This document shows, piece after piece, positions 58,606 through 64,000 of a DNA stretch of 64,000 nt (the first letter of the stretch is position 1; each line of letters opens with the position of its first letter). This DNA is from Heterostelium album PN500 (lineage: Eukaryota > Evosea > Eumycetozoa > Acytosteliales > Acytosteliaceae): contig NW_008805070.1 in NCBI RefSeq assembly GCF_000004825.1, positions 930,001 through 994,000 of the forward strand, given 5' to 3'. A program made the position numbers and the translations under genes. The notes below the pieces were generated by a model. It was not told the origin of the DNA. It made no database searches and saw only the letters and a list, made by a program, of their open reading frames with translations.

Positions 58606-59843
58606 TTATTTCTTTGAGTAGTCTCTTTCACCAAATATAGCACTTCCAACTCTAACACTTGTACTTCCAAATTTAATCTATAATTGTACAATTGAAAACA
58701 TATATGATTAGACATTGTTGTTGTTGAAGATTAAATTCATTAATATAATATTGCTACTTACAGCTTCAACAAAATCATGACTCATTCCCATACTTAATGC
58801 AATAGACTCTATAGGTAAACCAAGTTGTTTTGATATACTATCTCTACATTCAAATAATTTCTGTTTAACGATGATTTTGTTTAGTAAGAGTTATAACACA
58901 ACGCAACACATTAAATAAAACACTACATACTTTAAAATCAGGTTGATCTTCGGTTGCGTTTGGACTTCCAATAGTCATTAGACCTGAGAATTTCAATGAT
59001 TTTTTACATTGTTCATCACTGATAATATGTTTAACAATATCTACAACTTCGTTTGGTTCACATCCACTCTTTGCTAAAAAATCATATGATTCATCGATTA
59101 GTTTCTAATTAATGATTTGTGATATGATGATATGATTATTTACATTGTTCACCACTTGTATTTACTTGTACCATGATCTCTAATGGTTGTGAATGATTAC
59201 TAAAACACTTTGCAAATTTATCGGCAGCCGAAGACTTCTCTACTGTCTCTACCACTGCCAAATTCAACACGGAACCAAGTTGTTTTATCTTATTGGATTG
59301 AACACTACCAATGAAATGCCATTTAATATCCTTCAAATCCTCTAATTCCTTTGATTTCAATTCTAATTCTTGTATCTAGCAAAAACCGATATCATATTAA
59401 TATTTGTTTCTTTGATTCATTCATTCATTCATTCGTTTGTTCAATTCAATTCAATTACGATTGATTTGATTTGATTTGATTTGATACTCACATAGTTCTC
59501 ACCAAAGTGTCTATGACCATTCTCATAAAGTTCACGAATCATAAAAGAAGGTTTTGTTTTACTGACTGCAACTAGTGTTACCTAATAAAGATAGATAATT
59601 CATACGAATAGAATTAACAAAAAATCAACTTAATTATGATAAATTATTGATACTTCATACATTTGGATCAGTGATTTTCGATTTAATTGCATTGTATCTT
59701 TCAAGAAGTTCTCTCTTTTCTGTTTCATCCATTTTGTAGGTTGTTGTTGCTGTTGATCGGTTAATACTAGTATGATATGAGTTATGGTTATGAATACACC
59801 TGTCTATGAAAACTCGATTATTTTTATAACAAAATCTAAACAT
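58606..59843 (-). CDS. PLP homeostasis protein (YggS/PLPBP family)
   Basis: Pyridoxal-phosphate-binding protein that keeps vitamin B6 and amino-acid pools in balance. Six exons (59661-59843, 59492-59581, 59144-59375, 58931-59073, 58762-58860, 58606-58677; 272 residues). The TIM-barrel signatures are [11 protein letters not shown] with the PLP lysine (about Lys69), [50 protein letters not shown] and the closing [18 protein letters not shown]. Placing the third intron's acceptor at 59074 joins GEQ to SKSG, exactly as the family requires; an earlier AG would insert spurious residues and a stop. The N-terminal 37 residues before MDETEKREL look like a mitochondrial presequence. An internal start at that Met (59732) may give a cytosolic form. 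Confidence 0.92.
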
Positions 59844-60067
59844 AATAATGATAAATTAAATTTATGCAGTTCATACACACATTCTCAACGAATCTGTTGT
59901 ATTCATTTTTTGATATTTTTTAATTTTTATTATTAAAAAAAAAACAACATTATTTTGTTATGTTATTTTTCGAATTCCAAATATTGGAGATAGATAGATA
60001 GATTATTATATATAGATAAGTTATTTTTCAAATTTTTATTTACCAACTAAAAGTTAAAGATCTAAAG

Positions 60068-60244
60068 ATGTCAGGTAGAAAGCAAAATCAAAATACAAAT
60101 GAACCAGAACCATGGTCAAATAGAGATATCATTAATTCATTTGGAAGTTTCAATAACTTTATGCATTCCTATGGCATCAAGGATTATGGCGAGGCAAAAG
60201 ACTTACAGAGAGAACTTCAAAAGCAAACAAGAGGATCACAATAA
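60068..60244 (+). CDS. Small 58-residue protein
   Basis: Single exon: MSGRKQNQNTNEPEPWSNRD..., ending KQTRGSQ. It is hydrophilic, without membrane segment or signal. It starts 224 bp from the divergent PLP-protein gene, behind an A-rich leader (CTAAAGATG). A shared outline (NE..W..NI, central aromatic segment, Lys/Glu/Gln-rich helix) with the 64-residue protein at 60812 suggests the two are diverged paralogues. No function can be given. Confidence 0.55.
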   Translation: MSGRKQNQNTNEPEPWSNRDIINSFGSFNNFMHSYGIKDYGEAKDLQRELQKQTRGSQ

Positions 60245-60811
60245 AATAAACAACTTGTTACTTCAATAAAAAATTTAATTAAAATGCTATTATTATTCAT
60301 CAATCTATTAAACCACCTTCATTTATAGGATTAAAGTAAAACCGAAGATTAATTTGAATAACTATAGATTATTCTAAGTTTTTTTTTTTTTTTTTTTTTT
60401 TTGTAAAACGTGTTATATTGTATTGTATCACATGCAGAAATTAAAATAAAAATTACTTATTTCATCATAATAATCATACTATCGTTTATCTTCATCAATG
60501 TCGAGTATTATTGATTATTTAGTTCAAACCATATAAGGATTGACGAGATTGATTTCACCATTTTTTTGTTTTTTTTATCCATATTTAGCAAAAACTAAAA
60601 TTTTCTTTTTTTTTCTATGATTAATTAATTTAATGAACGTTATTAAGATATGTTAAATTAAAGTAAGTTGATATCTTTTAAAAAGATTTATTATAAACAA
60701 TAAACAAAAGTAGTTATAGGTATGTAAATAATATGTTTATTATTATAGTAATATTACTAAACATATTATCCTTAAATAAGAATATTTTCAAAAAATAAAA
60801 ATAAGAAAAAG
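60245..60811. other. Spacer between two small genes
   Basis: 567 bp, AT-rich with a run of about 23 T near 60380-60402. No gene seen. Confidence 0.45.
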
Positions 60812-61006
60812 ATGAATGAAAAAGGAACAAATGAAGCATGGATAGACAACAATATAGAGGATACTCTTGACCGATATAATATCTACCATAAATATATTGA
60901 TGAATCACAAGAGTTTGTTGGTGACCTTAAAGACCAAATTCATGAAGAATATAGAGATAGAGATGACTATGAATATTATGAAATATTCGATGATGATACA
61001 TATTAA
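60812..61006 (+). CDS. Small acidic 64-residue protein
   Basis: Single exon: MNEKGTNEAWIDNNIEDTLD..., with a very acidic C-terminus (YRDRDDYEYYEIFDDDTY). No domain is recognised. It may be a paralogue of the protein at 60068. It sits 181 bp upstream of MUS81 on the same strand. Coding is supported by the balanced composition and a codon pattern that differs from the flanking AT runs. Confidence 0.55.
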   Translation: MNEKGTNEAWIDNNIEDTLDRYNIYHKYIDESQEFVGDLKDQIHEEYRDRDDYEYYEIFDDDTY

Positions 61007-61187
61007 TCATTTTAAATAAAAAACTTACTGTAACATGCAAGTTTAAATCACACCATTTTTAATATGACTTCCCGCCTTTTTTTAAAAAAAAAGATTCATA
61101 AAATTGTTTGTCAAGTAACTCTGGTTTTTGTAAATTGATAACAGGATCATCATGATTTAATAAGTAAATAAATAGCTAGTATAATAG

Positions 61188-63755
61188 ATGTCAAAATCGA
61201 ATCAACAGCAACAACCATGTATAAATTCACATATAGTATCATGTCTAAGTCAACATATAATAACTCTAAAGTCAAGAGGTGATGTTAAGAAAATCGCTAC
61301 TTATAAGAAGGCTATCAATTCAATAACGGCGTACCCATTACCGATCTTTAGTGGTAAAGAATGTGAGATTCTCTCGGGTGTTGGTCCATCTATTTCAAAG
61401 TTGATCGATAGTCATCTTGCAAAACATCCTCATCCTCTCTATCCCAATGGACCAAACACACCTCTCAAAAAGATATTAAACTACAACAACAATAACAATA
61501 ATAATATTAATAATAAAAGTAGTAATAGTATTTCATCAACAATTACAGATACAACTACAAAATCTAAATCAAAAAAATCATCTTCTAGTAAATCAAATAA
61601 ATCAATAGAAGATGATAAAGATAATGATAGTAATAGTAATAGTAATAGTAAATTAAAGAAAACAAAGAAATCATCAAAGTCTAAAGTAAAAGAATCAGAT
61701 AAGGAAAATATCGATCCAAATTTTATTGATTTGGATGAGGAAAGTGATAATATTGTAAATAATCAGAATAATCAGAATAATCAGAATAATAATAAAACAC
61801 CAAAGAAATCACCAGCCAGAATAATAAACAATAATTCCAATCGATTCGATTTCAACTTTGACGAGATTATGCCGATGAGTCCAGGTGGTAAAACATATCA
61901 GTCATGTGATCCAGTTACTCCAATGAATAGCGATAAGAGTTTCCAAATGGACTTGACGATGGATGGCAACGATAACAGTAACTTTTCTTTTGATTTTGGC
62001 ACTCCAACCAAGTTAGCATCAACAACAGTATCACCTAGGAAATCACATAAGAAATCACCAACCAAATACCGATCTCCATCAACAACAACAACATCCTATT
62101 TATTTTCACCATTAAAATCACCACTTTTCACTCCGCCGAAATCACCACAGAGATTCATTATCGGATCGCCCAACAGATCAATAAAATCACCTTTGTCAAC
62201 ACTTTTTACACCACCCAGCTCGTCCTCATTTGCAAGATCATCATTTCAATTCATTTCACCAGCTCCAATTGAATTGGAGTCAAATTACCTTTCTGATGAC
62301 AATGATAATGTTACGGATTCAGGTATACTTCACTGGTCACCATCAAATAAATCACAAACTCCCTCAAAGTCAACAAGAGAACATAATCTAATTTCACCAT
62401 TCAAATCACCATTCAAATCACCATTTAGATTAAATGGAACACCTAAGCGTTTAAAGAATTGCACTTCACCTTTTGCCAGATTATATAATAGCCATTTGAA
62501 CAGTATCAATAGAGATAATAATGATTTCCCACCTTCTCCATTCAAATCGACAACACCAAAGACAACAACGACGACAACAACAACATCAACGACAAATCCA
62601 TTATCCTCTCCAGCAAAGCTACTACTTAAAAGAAAATGTGATTTAGATGTAGATAGTAATGTATATAGTAAGGAATTAGAATCAAAGAGCAAATCAACAA
62701 ATAAGAGATCAAGAATCAATTTTAACGATAATCCAGCTAATTCACCACTACCATCATCATCATTAGATACACAACCAACAATACCCATTTCATTACCATC
62801 AAACATCACTATTCAATCAAAGACATTACCATTTCCAAAGAATATTATTATATTTAAGAAAGTATTATGTATTGTCGATAATAGAGAAGTGAAATCAGTA
62901 AGTGAGAGAGATTTCATTGTAAAGAAGCTGGCTGAACTTGGTGTGGAAGCTCAAGTACGAAAGTTGGAGCTTGGTGACTTTCTTTGGGTGGTTGTTGATG
63001 CCGACAACCAGGAGTGGACACTCGATTATATTGTAGAGAGAAAACGTATCGATGATCTAAGTAGTTCCATTATCGACGGTCGATACAAAGAACAGAAATT
63101 TAGATTATCGCGTTGCGGTTGTAAGAATATCTTTTATGTGGTGGAGGGTCGTATGCACAAAGAGAATGGTTGGGGTACCGTCAACTATGGTCTGCCTGTG
63201 GAGACACTCACCAGTGCATTGGTATCGACATTCCTTCATGATGACATTGTAGTGCGTGAGACACCCAACCTCGATGCAACCATAGACTTTATCAAACAAA
63301 CGACAGAGTTGATAAAGTCAAAAGTTAAAGCTCAGTTGTTTGATAAATCAAAGTTGGACACATCGTTTCAATCGTCAGCAGCAGCAGCATCAAGTAGGAG
63401 AACATCATTATTTGTTCGCACAACAACAACAACAACAACATCGAGTGATGGAAACGATATATGTACTCTGGAATCATTTAATAAAAGGAATCAAAAGAAT
63501 AAGGATATACCACTGCAAGAGTTCTTTGCTGCCATGCTCATGCAAATAAGCGGTTGTTCCTCAGAGAAATCAGCATCGATTGTCGAACTCTATCCATCGC
63601 CACTCGCTCTGACGCTTGCCTATCAGAAGTTGAATACCGACGACGATCGTTTATCAATGCTCAAAGACATAAGATATGGTCAACAAAAAAAGAAGATTGG
63701 ACCGGCTATCAGTCAATTAATTGCCACCTATTATTGTGATTTAAATTTAAATTAA
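61188..63755 (+). CDS. mus81: Structure-specific endonuclease MUS81
   Basis: Catalytic subunit of the MUS81-EME1 nuclease that cuts branched DNA (Holliday junctions, 3' flaps, stalled forks). 855 residues, intronless. The N-terminal helix-hairpin-helix domain (about 10-85) includes LKSRGDVKKIATYKKAINSI and SGVGPSISKLIDSHL. A long Ser/Thr/Pro/Lys-rich linker (about 95-540) carries more than 20 SP or TP sites, many followed by Lys or Arg. The ERCC4 nuclease domain starts CIVDNREVKSVSERDFI (about 560), with LELGDFLWVV and the catalytic motif VERKRIDDL (about 616-624). GRYKEQKFRLSRCG and YVVEG follow, and the C-terminal HhH region includes LQEFFAAMLMQISGCSSEK. It is a MUS81 rather than an XPF or FANCM by size and domain order. 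Confidence 0.93.
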   Translation: MSKSNQQQQPCINSHIVSCLSQHIITLKSRGDVKKIATYKKAINSITAYPLPIFSGKECEILSGVGPSISKLIDSHLAKHPHPLYPNGPNTPLKKILNYNNNNNNNINNKSSNSISSTITDTTTKSKSKKSSSSKSNKSIEDDKDNDSNSNSNSKLKKTKKSSKSKVKESDKENIDPNFIDLDEESDNIVNNQNNQNNQNNNKTPKKSPARIINNNSNRFDFNFDEIMPMSPGGKTYQSCDPVTPMNSDKSFQMDLTMDGNDNSNFSFDFGTPTKLASTTVSPRKSHKKSPTKYRSPSTTTTSYLFSPLKSPLFTPPKSPQRFIIGSPNRSIKSPLSTLFTPPSSSSFARSSFQFISPAPIELESNYLSDDNDNVTDSGILHWSPSNKSQTPSKSTREHNLISPFKSPFKSPFRLNGTPKRLKNCTSPFARLYNSHLNSINRDNNDFPPSPFKSTTPKTTTTTTTTSTTNPLSSPAKLLLKRKCDLDVDSNVYSKELESKSKSTNKRSRINFNDNPANSPLPSSSLDTQPTIPISLPSNITIQSKTLPFPKNIIIFKKVLCIVDNREVKSVSERDFIVKKLAELGVEAQVRKLELGDFLWVVVDADNQEWTLDYIVERKRIDDLSSSIIDGRYKEQKFRLSRCGCKNIFYVVEGRMHKENGWGTVNYGLPVETLTSALVSTFLHDDIVVRETPNLDATIDFIKQTTELIKSKVKAQLFDKSKLDTSFQSSAAAASSRRTSLFVRTTTTTTTSSDGNDICTLESFNKRNQKNKDIPLQEFFAAMLMQISGCSSEKSASIVELYPSPLALTLAYQKLNTDDDRLSMLKDIRYGQQKKKIGPAISQLIATYYCDLNLN

Positions 63756-63790
63756 ATAAATATAAGAATCTTATTTAGTTAATGTTTTAT

Positions 63791-64000
63791 TTAATAAATG
63801 TAATGCTTGAGATGATAGGTAAACATAAAGATGATACCACCAATGTAGATTACGACAAGTAGTGATGCAGCCAAGATTCTATAGATTCTCTTTTCTTTGT
63901 AGACAAGAACGACCACTGCCATCAGACAGCCATAGATGAAACCACCGAGATGACCTGCCCAATCAACATAAGGAAGAAGTGAAAAAAGGAAGACAATCAC
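63791..64000 (-). CDS. Rhomboid-family membrane protein, 5' end outside window
   Basis: Only the last 69 codons are in the window. They contain the rhomboid His helix DWAGHLGGFIYGC (catalytic His with the GG packing motif), preceded by a hydrophobic segment and followed by two more, matching transmembrane helices 5-7. Active rhomboids pair this His with a Ser in a GxSG motif on helix 4, which lies beyond the edge, so protease activity cannot be judged. The 3' end is 35 bp from MUS81, convergent. Confidence 0.8.
   Translation of the reverse strand: MIVFLFSLLPYVDWAGHLGGFIYGCLMAVVVLVYKEKRIYRILAASLLVVIYIGGIIFMFTYHLKHYIY

Noticed and set aside
62330-62809. 159-codon minus-strand frame inside MUS81
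   Set aside because: Antisense of the Ser/Pro/Lys linker, no domain, and MUS81 is unambiguous.
1-64000. CRISPR arrays, operons, prophage or bacterial features
   Set aside because: No spaced direct repeats, and genes are spliced, monocistronic and of eukaryotic families throughout.
1-64000. Retroelements (Skipper-, DIRS- or TRE-like)
   Set aside because: No reverse transcriptase, integrase or terminal-repeat signature recognised in any open stretch. A nucleotide search against dictyostelid repeat libraries would decide it.

Overview
The window is nuclear DNA of a dictyostelid social amoeba. Four things point there: very AT-rich intergenic DNA with long A and T runs, compact genes with mostly 50-100 nt GTAAGT-type introns, long Asn/Gln/Ser/Thr tracts inside otherwise conserved proteins, and a typical gene set (F-box/leucine-repeat protein, B-box protein, RWP-RK factor, small heat-shock protein with an Asn/Ser-rich insert, secreted Cys-rich family). 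Coding GC is high enough that D. discoideum itself seems unlikely, but I cannot name the species. I recognised no complete mobile element, retroelement, CRISPR array, rRNA or tRNA.

Layout: 1-2282 (+) long-chain acyl-CoA synthetase, 5' end outside the window; 2496-5335 (-) cullin-3; 6779-7639 (-) PQ-loop membrane protein; 8347-12887 (-) MutL homologue MLH3; 13651-14936 (+) Rieske protein of complex III; 15104-17765 (-) kaptin; 18502-20329 (+) tandem pair of secreted Cys-rich proteins; 20385-22055 (-) F-box protein; 22056-25247 a gene-poor stretch holding a decayed vWD-like gene and a possible tiny two-exon gene; 25248-27435 (-) RWP-RK transcription factor, with nearly 5 kb of non-coding DNA upstream; 32267-32917 (-) HSP20 with heat-shock elements; 33319-36582 (-) FtsX-type permease; 37116-38849 (-) B-box protein; 38998-40039 (+) phytanoyl-CoA dioxygenase-like protein; 40152-41586 (-) GDSL phospholipase B; 42508-43700 (+) mitochondrial carrier; 43846-47271 (-) TOPLESS-like LisH/CTLH co-repressor; 47272-51235 a long non-coding stretch before an orphan gene (51236-51862, +); 52164-53807 (-) PIG-U; 54427-54970 (+) thioredoxin-like protein; 55728-57694 (+) triple PH-domain protein; 58014-58385 (-) Pro-rich putative mitochondrial protein; 58606-59843 (-) PLP-homeostasis protein; 60068 and 60812 (+) two tiny proteins; 61188-63755 (+) MUS81; 63791-64000 (-) rhomboid, 5' end outside the window.

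Exon structures were built by hand from splice signals, phase and family conservation. For every multi-exon gene listed as CDS with a complete start and stop, the exon lengths add up to an intact frame. There is no operon logic. Neighbours are functionally unrelated, apart from two DNA-repair/meiosis genes (MLH3, MUS81) and several mitochondrial genes scattered across the window. The most interesting items are the two large regulatory deserts carrying GBF-type G-box/CA-rich motifs, the heat-shock-element pair upstream of HSP20, the non-plant TOPLESS-like co-repressor with an Arg/Glu/Asp minisatellite, a kaptin (KICSTOR) homologue, a redox-dead thioredoxin-fold candidate, and the vWD-like relic. 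I did not find a convincing multi-gene system that is wholly new.
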